Origin: Paenibacillus pinihumi DSM 23905 = JCM 16419
GTDB taxonomy: Bacteria; Bacillota; Bacilli; Paenibacillales; Paenibacillaceae
Assembly: GCF_000422505.1 (NCBI RefSeq)
Contig: NZ_AULX01000019.1
Location: 145,843 to 209,842 of the forward strand
DNA: 64,000 nt
Reading direction: 5' to 3'
Shown here: in pieces, positions 57,492 through 64,000 of the stretch
Position numbering within the stretch: the stretch's first letter is position 1
Layout: each line of letters starts with the position of its first letter
The notes under the pieces: generated by a model
What the model was told of the DNA's origin: nothing
Seen by the model: only the letters and a program-made list of their open reading frames with translations
Database searches by the model: none
Program-made: the position numbers and the translations under genes

Positions 57492-59924
57492 GTGGAATCA
57501 AAAGCCGATCAGAACAAGCAATCAACTATGCAAATTACGGGTATGACTTGCGCGGCTTGCGCAAACCGAATTGAGAAAGGCCTCAATAAAGTGGAGGGAG
57601 TCTCATCAGCTAACGTAAACTTTGCTTTGGAAAAAGCGAATGTAACGTACGATCCGGCAAAAGTGGATAGGAAGAATCTAGAGGAAACCATTAAAAAACT
57701 TGGATACGGCACAGTTACGGAAGTTGCGCAGTTTAACCTCGAAGGCATGACGTGTGCTGCTTGTGCCAACAAAATCGAAAAAGGTCTTAGCAAGTTGCCG
57801 GGTGTGACAAATGCGACTGTAAACTTCGCGATGGAAACGGCTCGCGTGGAGTATTCATCGGGCGATGTCTCAATTGAGGATCTGCAAAACAAGGTTAAAA
57901 AGCTTGGCTATAAAGCCATTATCAAGCAGGAGAATCAAAATGCAGGAGACCATCGCCTTAATGAAATACGCCAGCAGAAACAGAAATTATTAATTTCGGC
58001 GATCTTCTCCTTCCCGCTGTTATGGACGATGGTTGCTCACTTTTCGTTCACCTCATGGATGTACATGCCGGATTTCCTGATGAATCCTTGGATTCAACTT
58101 ATTTTGGCCACTCCGGTTCAATTTTATATTGGTGGACAGTTTTATGTAGGCGCATATAAGGCGCTGCGCAATCGCAGTGCGAATATGGACGTTCTGATTG
58201 CACTTGGAACCTCGGCTGCTTATTTCTACAGCCTGTACTTAACGTTCGATTGGTTTGCGATGGGTGACAGCATGCATCATGGACCGGCCTTATACTACGA
58301 GACAAGTGCGGTTCTCATTACGTTGGTCATTATGGGTAAACTTTTCGAAGCAAACGCGAAAGGCCGGACTTCCGAAGCGATTAAATCCTTGATGGGGCTA
58401 CAAGCGAAAACGGCTTTGGTCATTCGCGACGGCAAAGAGCTGACGATTCCCGTTGATGAAGTCATCGTAGGGGATGTCGTTCTTGTCCGTCCGGGGGACA
58501 AAGTGCCGGTGGATGGGGAAGTACTTGAGGGCATGTCGTCAGTAGACGAATCCATGCTTACGGGCGAAAGTCTCCCTGTGGAGAAGAAAACCGGAGATGC
58601 GGTCATTGGGGCCACGATCAACAAAAACGGTATTCTTCGGATTAAAGCAACGAAAGTCGGCAAGGAAACAGCGCTTGCACAAATTATTAAAGTTGTGGAA
58701 GAAGCGCAAGGCTCCAAAGCGCCAATTCAACGGGTAGCGGATGTGATTTCCGGTATATTTGTTCCAATTGTTGTTGGCGTCGCAGTCGTTGCTTTCCTGG
58801 TATGGTATTTCCTCGTCACACCCGGTGATTTCGCAGGAGCCTTGGAAAAATCTATTGCTATTCTCGTCATTGCCTGCCCATGTGCGCTTGGATTGGCAAC
58901 CCCGACATCGATCATGGCGGGATCGGGACGCGCGGCTGAGCTCGGTATTTTGTTCAAGGGCGGAGAACATCTGGAGCAGACCCATAAGATCGATGCGATC
59001 ATTCTTGACAAAACCGGTACGGTAACAAAGGGTAAACCGGAATTGACAGACGTATTAACTGAAAGAAACGAGCCGGAATTCCTCAGACTGGTCGGCGCGG
59101 CTGAGAAAAATTCGGAGCATCCGCTTGCGGAAGCGCTCGTGGCAGGCATCCAGGAAAGAAATATCGAGCTGCCGAGAACAGAATCGTTCGAAGCCATTCC
59201 GGGATTCGGAATCAAGGCTGTTGTAGAAGGGAAACAATTACTGATTGGTACACGACGATTGATGGAGCAGCATGAAGTTAACGCGAAGGCAGCTTACGAA
59301 CCGATGTCTCGTTTGGAGGAGGCAGGCAAGACCGCCATGCTGGTTGCGATTGATGGTCGGTATGCAGGTATGGTTGCTGTGGCGGATACGATTAAGGATA
59401 CGTCGAAAGCTGCAGTAAGTCGTCTGAAAGAGATGGGGATTCAGGTCATCATGATCACAGGTGACAATGAACGGACGGCCAAGGCGATCGCAGCTCAAGT
59501 GGGAATTGACCATGTGCGTGCTGAGGTTCTGCCTGAAGGAAAAGCCGAAGAAGTGAAAAAACTACAAGCTCAAGGCAAAAAAGTGGCGATGGTCGGAGAC
59601 GGTATCAACGATGCGCCGGCTCTTGCGACGGCAGACGTTGGCATGGCAATCGGTACAGGCACAGATGTAGCCATGGAAGCTGCGGATGTTACCCTTATGC
59701 GCGGCGACCTGTCCAGCATTCCTGAAGCGATTTACATGAGCCGCAAGACCATGAGAAATATTAAGCAAAACCTGTTTTGGGCGCTTGGTTATAACTCGCT
59801 AGGAATTCCGATTGCTGCGATTGGTTTGTTAGCACCGTGGGTTGCCGGTGCAGCGATGGCATTGAGTTCGGTTTCCGTTGTTCTTAACGCACTTCGTTTG
59901 CAACGTGTGAAAGTACGAAACTAG
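57492..59924 (+). CDS. copA: Cu(+)-exporting P1B-type ATPase CopA
   Basis: 810 residues with GTG start. Two N-terminal HMA domains ([14 protein letters not shown] and [14 protein letters not shown], residues about 15-145) precede the membrane part. The P1B-1 signature CPC is in [12 protein letters not shown]; the phosphorylation site is [18 protein letters not shown] (HP motif) and [10 protein letters not shown] complete the ATP domain. It pumps Cu(I) out of the cell with copper from CopZ. It follows copZ in one operon under the tandem CsoR sites. A 70-bp fragment of its 3' end recurs at 61026. Confidence 0.96.
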   Translation: MESKADQNKQSTMQITGMTCAACANRIEKGLNKVEGVSSANVNFALEKANVTYDPAKVDRKNLEETIKKLGYGTVTEVAQFNLEGMTCAACANKIEKGLSKLPGVTNATVNFAMETARVEYSSGDVSIEDLQNKVKKLGYKAIIKQENQNAGDHRLNEIRQQKQKLLISAIFSFPLLWTMVAHFSFTSWMYMPDFLMNPWIQLILATPVQFYIGGQFYVGAYKALRNRSANMDVLIALGTSAAYFYSLYLTFDWFAMGDSMHHGPALYYETSAVLITLVIMGKLFEANAKGRTSEAIKSLMGLQAKTALVIRDGKELTIPVDEVIVGDVVLVRPGDKVPVDGEVLEGMSSVDESMLTGESLPVEKKTGDAVIGATINKNGILRIKATKVGKETALAQIIKVVEEAQGSKAPIQRVADVISGIFVPIVVGVAVVAFLVWYFLVTPGDFAGALEKSIAILVIACPCALGLATPTSIMAGSGRAAELGILFKGGEHLEQTHKIDAIILDKTGTVTKGKPELTDVLTERNEPEFLRLVGAAEKNSEHPLAEALVAGIQERNIELPRTESFEAIPGFGIKAVVEGKQLLIGTRRLMEQHEVNAKAAYEPMSRLEEAGKTAMLVAIDGRYAGMVAVADTIKDTSKAAVSRLKEMGIQVIMITGDNERTAKAIAAQVGIDHVRAEVLPEGKAEEVKKLQAQGKKVAMVGDGINDAPALATADVGMAIGTGTDVAMEAADVTLMRGDLSSIPEAIYMSRKTMRNIKQNLFWALGYNSLGIPIAAIGLLAPWVAGAAMALSSVSVVLNALRLQRVKVRN

Positions 59925-59965
59925 GCCATGTTGGCATAAAGTTTGAATTGAGGAGTGGATGAATT

Positions 59966-60586
59966 GTGGAGGGAAAAGTGAAAATTGCCATAAGCCCAGT
60001 GATTCAACTTGGCGGCAGTTTGTTCACGCCATACCAACTTGTACAAATCGGTAATATCATAGGAACAGATGCCAAAGTGGAAATGACCAGCTTCAAACAG
60101 CTCTATGCAGAAGTACCGATCGAACAAAGGGAAGCAATCAAGGAAGAACTTGAACGTAATGGTCTTGAAGTGAATCCTGCGGGGTTTGTAACCAAAAGTT
60201 TAATCGCCTGCAATTTCTGTAAAGGAGCAGAAGAAGCGGGACTTGAAACGGCAAAAACTTTGAATAAATCAATAGCTGGTATCGAAACACCTACACCGTT
60301 AAAGATCGGCTATGCCGGTTGCGCGTTAGGTACCAGCGAACCGCTGATTAAGGATATCGGCGTTGTCAAAATGCGTGATAAGTTTGATATTTATGTTGGC
60401 GGTGAACCAAAGGGGCTTAAAACCTCCTTCGCCAAGCTGCTCCATTCAGGAATTTCGGAAGATCAGCTTATTCCCGCTGTTACGGCCATCATCGATTTTT
60501 ATAAGGAACATGCAAAAGGCAAGGAAAAGTTCAGCAAATTTGTAAACCGGATTTCGCTTGAGCAGTTGCAACGAATCGCAGATTAA
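59966..60586 (+). CDS. Sulfite/nitrite-reductase half-domain protein with incomplete cluster cysteines
   Basis: 206 residues, GTG start. It has a ferredoxin-like half domain (LVQIGNIIGTDAKVEMTSFKQLYAEVP), then LIACNFCKGAEEAG and GYAGCALGTSEPLIKDIGVV, then FDIYVGGEPKG. This follows the siroheme/[4Fe-4S] binding region of sulfite and nitrite reductases. The canonical C-x5-C and C-x3-C are not kept: I see ACNFC and only one Cys in GCALGTSEP. A normal siroheme-cluster enzyme is therefore unlikely as read. It sits between copA and a second CopZ in the copper operon; a copper-linked redox or binding role is inferred only. Confidence 0.75.
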   Translation: MEGKVKIAISPVIQLGGSLFTPYQLVQIGNIIGTDAKVEMTSFKQLYAEVPIEQREAIKEELERNGLEVNPAGFVTKSLIACNFCKGAEEAGLETAKTLNKSIAGIETPTPLKIGYAGCALGTSEPLIKDIGVVKMRDKFDIYVGGEPKGLKTSFAKLLHSGISEDQLIPAVTAIIDFYKEHAKGKEKFSKFVNRISLEQLQRIAD

Positions 60587-60613
60587 TTAATTTATTGAAA
60601 GGAGGTGAAAACG

Positions 60614-60817
60614 ATGAAAGAGGCAACCGTTCAAGTACAAGGCATGACTTGCCGTTCTTGTGTCCCCAAAATTGAAGGGGCAATCCATGCAATCGGGGCT
60701 GAAGGTCGTGTTAATTTTGAGCAGGGTTCGATAGATGTCCGGTTTGACGAAGACAAAATTCAGATTTCCGAAATTGAAGAAGCCATTCGGAATAAGGGAT
60801 ATAACGTTGTGATGTGA
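60614..60817 (+). CDS. Second CopZ-like HMA protein
   Basis: 67 residues, starting at ATG 60614, 8 bases after GGAGG. HMA motif GMTCRSCVPKIEGAI with Cys-x2-Cys; general layout as CopZ but with a basic RSC core. It closes the copper operon and probably serves as a second Cu(I) chaperone or a dedicated donor to the preceding half-domain protein. Confidence 0.88.
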   Translation: MKEATVQVQGMTCRSCVPKIEGAIHAIGAEGRVNFEQGSIDVRFDEDKIQISEIEEAIRNKGYNVVM

Positions 60818-60868
60818 CTATAAGGATTTTGCCGCTTTTGCGGATTTAACTGATATCAGTGGTTTAAG

Positions 60869-60901
60869 AGCAAACCCGGTCGAAGCTCGACCGGGTTTGC
60901 T
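60869..60901 (+). terminator. Strong hairpin ending the copper operon
   Basis: AGCAAACCCGGTCGA / TCGACCGGGTTTGCT, 15-bp perfect stem with a 3-nt loop. The tail is AT-rich but has no long T-run. Confidence 0.8.
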
Positions 60902-61025
60902 AAATTATACAAAGTTTCACTGGGTAAATTATGATGCTAAGCCCTTTGTCTATCTTTTGAATATGTCGCATTGAAGGGGAGTTATAGATGGCCAAGTATA
61001 CATGGGTGGAAAAGGATACTTGGAT

Positions 61026-61096
61026 TGTTAAGCAAATTGGGCGCTTGGTTATTACACGCCAGAGATTCTGATTGCTGCGATTGGTTTGTAAGCATT
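61026..61096 (+). pseudogene. Fragment of copA
   Basis: GTTAAGCAAATTGGGCGCTTGG and TTCTGATTGCTGCGATTGGTTTGTAAGC closely match 59760-59835 of copA (FWALGYN...[11 protein letters not shown]), but with indels and an early stop. It is a duplicated, broken piece upstream of the lipoprotein gene. Confidence 0.8.
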
Positions 61097-61125
61097 TTAC
61101 GATTGAATAGGAGAGAAAATTCAAA

Positions 61126-62001
61126 ATGGGTAGAAAAATGATGCTTATTTTAACAGTTATTTTGCTCCTAGGCGTGCTGTCTGCATGCGGAACCCCTAAA
61201 AAGAATGAAAAATCAGGCCATAACGGTACCCATCATAATCAGGAAAATTCAGCAATTCCTAGTAAAGGCCATGGAGAGCACGGTGATCATAATACTATGG
61301 AACAACCAGCAAATAGCCTTAAAGCATCATTTTCATTTGCATCTGGAACAGTGAAAGCAAACGAAAATTCGGATTTGAATATTCAAATTACGGATTCCGA
61401 TGGAAATTCAGTAAATGAGTTCGAATTGAGTCATGAAAAATTGATGCATCTTATAGTGGTTAGTAAAGACCTTTCTTACTTTAACCACGTTCATCCTGAA
61501 TATAGTAAAAGTGGAAAGTTTGCGATTGAAACATCGTTTCCAAATGGAGGCGAATACAAAGTCTTTTCAGATTTTGTTCCAAAAGGTGGAGCGAGCACCA
61601 CACTCAGTGAGTGGGTGAAAGTCGAGGGAGAAAAAAAAGCGCAGGATCCTATAGAAGCGGATACAAAACTTGTGAAAGTTGACGAAGGCAAAGAAGTTGA
61701 ACTTTCCTTAAGCAGCACAAAGGCCAAAGATGAAGTCACACTTGCATTTAATATCGTTGACGCGCAGACGAAGAAAGAGATTAGCAACCTGGAGCAATAT
61801 CTGGGTGCTGTCGGACATGTCGTTATACTATCAGATGATGTGGAGCAATATCTCCATGTTCATCCAGTGAACGAAAAAGCGACCGGTCCGAAAGCTGAGT
61901 TTATGACTTCCTTTCCGAAAAGCGGGACCTATAAAATATGGGGCCAATTTCAGCACCAAGGGGTAGTCTTTACTGTACCTTTCGTAGTCGATATCAAATG
62001 A
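61126..62001 (+). CDS. His-rich lipoprotein of the copper cluster
   Basis: 291 residues. Lipobox LLGVLSAC gives a lipidated Cys at residue 21. A His/Asn-rich linker follows (HNGTHHNQEN, GHGEHGDHNTM). Two repeats then each carry an HVHP motif (LSYFNHVHPEYSKSG and EQYLHVHPVNEKATG) in a beta-sandwich like that of YtkA-type domains. The His clusters suggest metal binding on the outer face of the membrane. AGGAG precedes ATG. It follows a copA fragment and is followed by a glutaredoxin gene. Confidence 0.85.
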   Translation: MGRKMMLILTVILLLGVLSACGTPKKNEKSGHNGTHHNQENSAIPSKGHGEHGDHNTMEQPANSLKASFSFASGTVKANENSDLNIQITDSDGNSVNEFELSHEKLMHLIVVSKDLSYFNHVHPEYSKSGKFAIETSFPNGGEYKVFSDFVPKGGASTTLSEWVKVEGEKKAQDPIEADTKLVKVDEGKEVELSLSSTKAKDEVTLAFNIVDAQTKKEISNLEQYLGAVGHVVILSDDVEQYLHVHPVNEKATGPKAEFMTSFPKSGTYKIWGQFQHQGVVFTVPFVVDIK

Positions 62002-62074
62002 TCCGATAACCGGAAAAAGGAATATAACGTTGTGGCGCAAGATGATTGAAGAAGAGTAAGGAGGTGTACCGGGC

Positions 62075-62320
62075 ATGGAAGAAACAGTTAAAATCTATAC
62101 GATCCCGACCTGTAGTGACTGTAATTATGCCAAACAATATTTCAAAGAGAATGAGGTTTCTTATACAGAGTTTAACTGCGCAGAAGATCCAAAATATCCG
62201 GAAGAAGTCTGGAACTTGACTGGAAAACAAATTGTGCCGACGATTGTGATTGGCGGTAAGGTGTTCGTCGGCTTCGCGGAGAATCTCAGTGAAATAAGCG
62301 GATTGTTGAATAAGGCGTAA
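62075..62320 (+). CDS. Glutaredoxin-like protein
   Basis: 81 residues, TrxA/Grx fold: VKIYTIPTCSDCNYAKQYF with active site CSDC, the cis-Pro in IVPTIVIGG and a C-terminal FVGF. TAAGGAGGTG lies before ATG. In a copper cluster it may restore Cu-damaged thiols or act on the neighbouring chaperones. It is not a glutathione-specific reading, since Firmicutes mostly use bacillithiol. Confidence 0.88.
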   Translation: MEETVKIYTIPTCSDCNYAKQYFKENEVSYTEFNCAEDPKYPEEVWNLTGKQIVPTIVIGGKVFVGFAENLSEISGLLNKA

Positions 62321-62346
62321 GGTGACTTTACGTTTATATGCAGTTC

Positions 62347-62390
62347 ACCGAAAAAAGCAGCTCACGCTTAATTTGAGCTGCTTTTTCGGT
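62347..62390 (+). terminator. Strong intrinsic terminator after the glutaredoxin gene
   Basis: ACCGAAAAAAGCAGCTCA pairs with TGAGCTGCTTTTTCGGT (one bulged A), 9-nt loop, T-run included in the right arm. Confidence 0.9.
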
Positions 62391-62452
62391 CAAGGAAAAC
62401 TTATTAATAAGCTCAGAATGAATCACGTCAGCCCAATCCTTGAGCTTCCCTT

Positions 62453-62476
62453 TACATAGGGAGGTGGGGGATGGTA
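62453..62476 (+). promoter_or_regulatory. Diverged CsoR-type G-tract site before the second csoR
   Basis: TACATAGGGAGGTGGGGG then ATGGTA: an AT-flanked double G-run like the other CsoR sites but less symmetric. The normal -10 is not obvious. Confidence 0.5.
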
Positions 62477-62502
62477 ATCTAAATAAAAGGGAGTTGATTC
62501 AA

Positions 62503-62832
62503 ATGAATAAAACGACACATGAGGTCACCTCAATCGACCATACATGTTCTACAGAGCGGAAAAGTCATCATTCCGAAAAAACAAAGCTTAGTTTGATTCA
62601 TCGACTGAATCGTATCGAAGGGCAAGTGCGCGGCGTTAAGGGACTGATCGAAAAAGACACGTACTGTGATGATGTGCTGCATCAAATTGCTTCGATACAA
62701 TCCGCTCTTAATGGATTGGGCAAACAGCTGTTGGAACACCACTTAAAAAGTTGTGTCATTGAACGGATTCAAGAAGGCGATCGTGAAGTATTGGATGAAC
62801 TGATGACTACCGTAAATAAGCTAATTAAATAA
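62503..62832 (+). CDS. Second CsoR-family copper repressor
   Basis: 109 residues from ATG 62503, with AAAGGGAG before it. The core (LIHRLNRIEGQVRGVKGLIEKDTYC, then LLEHHLKSCVIERIQEGD) is nearly the same as CsoR at 56678 and keeps the same Cu(I) ligands. The N-terminal tails differ (MNKTTHEVTSIDHTCSTERKS here). Probably a recent duplicate; it may control the lipoprotein/glutaredoxin genes or itself. Confidence 0.92.
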   Translation: MNKTTHEVTSIDHTCSTERKSHHSEKTKLSLIHRLNRIEGQVRGVKGLIEKDTYCDDVLHQIASIQSALNGLGKQLLEHHLKSCVIERIQEGDREVLDELMTTVNKLIK

Positions 62833-62833
62833 C

Positions 62834-62875
62834 AAAAAGGGGGAGGAATCACACCGATTCTCCACCTTTTTTGTT
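62834..62875 (+). terminator. Intrinsic terminator of the second csoR
   Basis: AAAAAGGGGGAGGAATC / GATTCTCCACCTTTTTT, 17-bp stem with two mismatches, then GTTTTT. Confidence 0.85.
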
Positions 62876-62877
62876 TT

Positions 62878-63202
62878 TAGGCAGCCATTTTACGGTATGC
62901 TTCCACACAGCGTTTGTAATGCAGTGTTGTTCGTGCTTCGCGCATTGCATGATTAACAACACGGCAACAGAACATCGACATCGCACGATGAACAGTCACT
63001 CGCACTGCTGGCATGTGAAGATATACCTTTTTGCCGAATGCCGAACGAGACGGAAAGGATTACTCCCTTTCAATCTAACTGAATGATCCAAATGGCAGAG
63101 GAGGCAGCATTGTTTCTTGGAGATCGGAGTTACCTCTAGATGAACCTCATCTGCTGGACCCAGAAGAATCTGGTGAATTTTTAGCTCTGGTATGTCGAGC
63201 AT
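62878..63202 (-). mobile_element. Broken ISL3-type transposase and IS debris
   Basis: Reverse strand 62996-63202 reads LDIPELKIHQILLGPADEVHLEV and a Cys pair region (CCLLCHLDHSV, FTCQQC), the zinc-binding N-terminus of ISL3 transposases. It ends prematurely. A second reverse frame to 62880 (VTVHRAMSMFCC, HYKRCVEAYRKMAA, stop) looks like the tail of another transposase. The bases 63203-63410 hold no gene. Confidence 0.5.
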
Positions 63203-63410
63203 TTAATATACTGAGAGTGCATCTGTTTCATCCCCTTGTTGTTTGGTAGGACTTACAACAATACAGGATGGGCAGATTTTTTTCTAGTTTCCCCCTTACT
63301 ACTCATTGGTCAAGTACTAGTGAAGTTGCTGTACTTGGATTTGCCCGTATGGCGACCTTTCAGTTACACGTTTTGGTTAATCAACAGGCCTGATCAAATA
63401 ACAAAAATTT

Positions 63411-63440
63411 GGAGTCTGTAAAATTAATTGTGTAAACTCC
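63411..63440. repeat. Putative left terminal repeat of the IS256-type element
   Basis: GGAGTCTGTAAAATTAATTG followed by TGTAAACTCC, a typical IS256-group end (G(A/G)GTCTGTAAA). The right end lies outside the window, so the pair cannot be checked. Confidence 0.55.
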
Positions 63441-63486
63441 AAAACCTATTAAAATGGAAAGTAACAGAAAGGTTGGAGGAGCACAC

Positions 63487-64000
63487 ATGGGACTGTGGTC
63501 AAAAGAACAACTTCGGGCATTTATCAGGGAGAATAAGTTGGTTACTGCTCAGGACGCACAAAACGCACTCAAAGACCTCTTTGCGGAGACGATCCAAGAG
63601 ATGCTTGAGGCGGAACTGGATACCCATTTGGGCTATGAGAAACACGATGTAAAAAACAAACAGACCACGAACAGCCGTAACGGAAAAAGCAAGAAAACGA
63701 TCGCGAGCGAATACGGCGAGCAGGAAATCGTGGTGCCACGGGACCGTCAAGGCGAGTTTGAACCTGTCGTTGTCAAGAAGCACCAATCTAACGTAACCGG
63801 CATTGAAGATCAAATCATTGCCCTTTACGCCAAAGGTGTCAGCACGCGAGAGATTCAAGACCACCTGCAACACCTGTACGGCCTCGACGTCTCACCGACG
63901 ATGATCTCCAATGTGACGAATAAGATCGTGCCGCTCATCAAAGAATGGCAGAATCGCCCGCTACAGAGCGTTTATGCAGTTGTCTTTCTGGACGCGATTC
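63487..64000 (+). CDS. IS256-family transposase (3' partial, runs off the window)
   Basis: 171 residues are visible. AETIQEMLEAELDTHLGYEKH, then TTNSRNGKSKKTI and ALYAKGVSTREIQDHLQHLYGLDVSPTMIS are classic IS256/MutA-type motifs, and the last residues VVFLDAI hold the first catalytic Asp of the DDE triad. GGAGGAG precedes ATG 63487. The frame is open at base 64000. The element's left inverted repeat is probably GGAGTCTGTAAAATTAATTG at 63411, 76 bp upstream. Confidence 0.93.
   Translation, partial: MGLWSKEQLRAFIRENKLVTAQDAQNALKDLFAETIQEMLEAELDTHLGYEKHDVKNKQTTNSRNGKSKKTIASEYGEQEIVVPRDRQGEFEPVVVKKHQSNVTGIEDQIIALYAKGVSTREIQDHLQHLYGLDVSPTMISNVTNKIVPLIKEWQNRPLQSVYAVVFLDAI

Overview
The window looks like chromosomal DNA of a Gram-positive Firmicute of the Paenibacillaceae, most likely a Paenibacillus. 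The pointers are moderate GC, strong AAGGAGG-type ribosome sites with frequent TTG starts, copper-amine-oxidase-N type secreted proteins, CsoR/CopZ/CopA copper genes and a large lipopeptide NRPS. This is inference from gene content; no rRNA or tRNA is present to confirm it.

Region 1 (1-33540) is one operon for a lipopeptide. Three giant NRPS genes (the first cut by the left edge) are followed by a translationally coupled MFS exporter and an EctB-type diaminobutyrate aminotransferase, and then a strong terminator. The line starts with an ACP and a glutamate-semialdehyde-type aminotransferase domain, as in the iturin/mycosubtilin starters that make beta-amino fatty acids. It then has one module whose adenylation core is missing and seven complete modules. 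Pocket residues read by eye suggest Gly, D-Asp, a basic residue (Dab?), D-Dab?, Val, Leu and a Val-like residue. The line does not end in a thioesterase. It ends in an unusual condensation-like domain (SHTIFDY in place of HHxxxDG) behind an unassigned insertion. The minimal A domain, the terminal release domain and the dedicated Dab supply make this the most interesting system here.

Region 2 (33560-43990) is a resistance and accessory zone. It holds a TetX-like flavin monooxygenase with a TetR regulator and a large palindromic operator, secreted proteins, YbjQ, an M13 metallopeptidase, and a MerR-regulated DHA2 drug exporter with a textbook 19-bp spacer promoter. Much of this block (YbjQ leader, peptidase, merR) appears again at 42980-43830 as a heavily deleted duplicate, beside a frameshifted TraB/GumN gene.

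Region 3 (44000-55075) is a mosaic. A GC-rich, actinobacterial-looking CPBP membrane protease abuts a broken integrase. It is followed by a TetR regulator with a 36-bp palindromic operator, a lone gap gene, a divergent LysR/EamA pair, a D-amino-acid-oxidase-like flavoprotein, a pentapeptide repeat protein, a WYL regulator interrupted by one in-frame stop, a VOC protein and a YdeI/OmpD-like protein. Between them lie many gene remnants (ABC transporter, ferredoxin-NADP reductase, AraC, MFS, IS110).

Region 4 (54590-62880) is a copper homeostasis cluster with G-rich CsoR-type operators: an MFS exporter, csoR, a 38-codon ORF coupled to copZ, copA, a sulfite-reductase-like half-domain protein, a second copZ-like chaperone, a His-rich lipoprotein, a glutaredoxin and a second csoR. 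The right edge (62880-64000) is insertion-sequence material, ending in a truncated IS256-family transposase.
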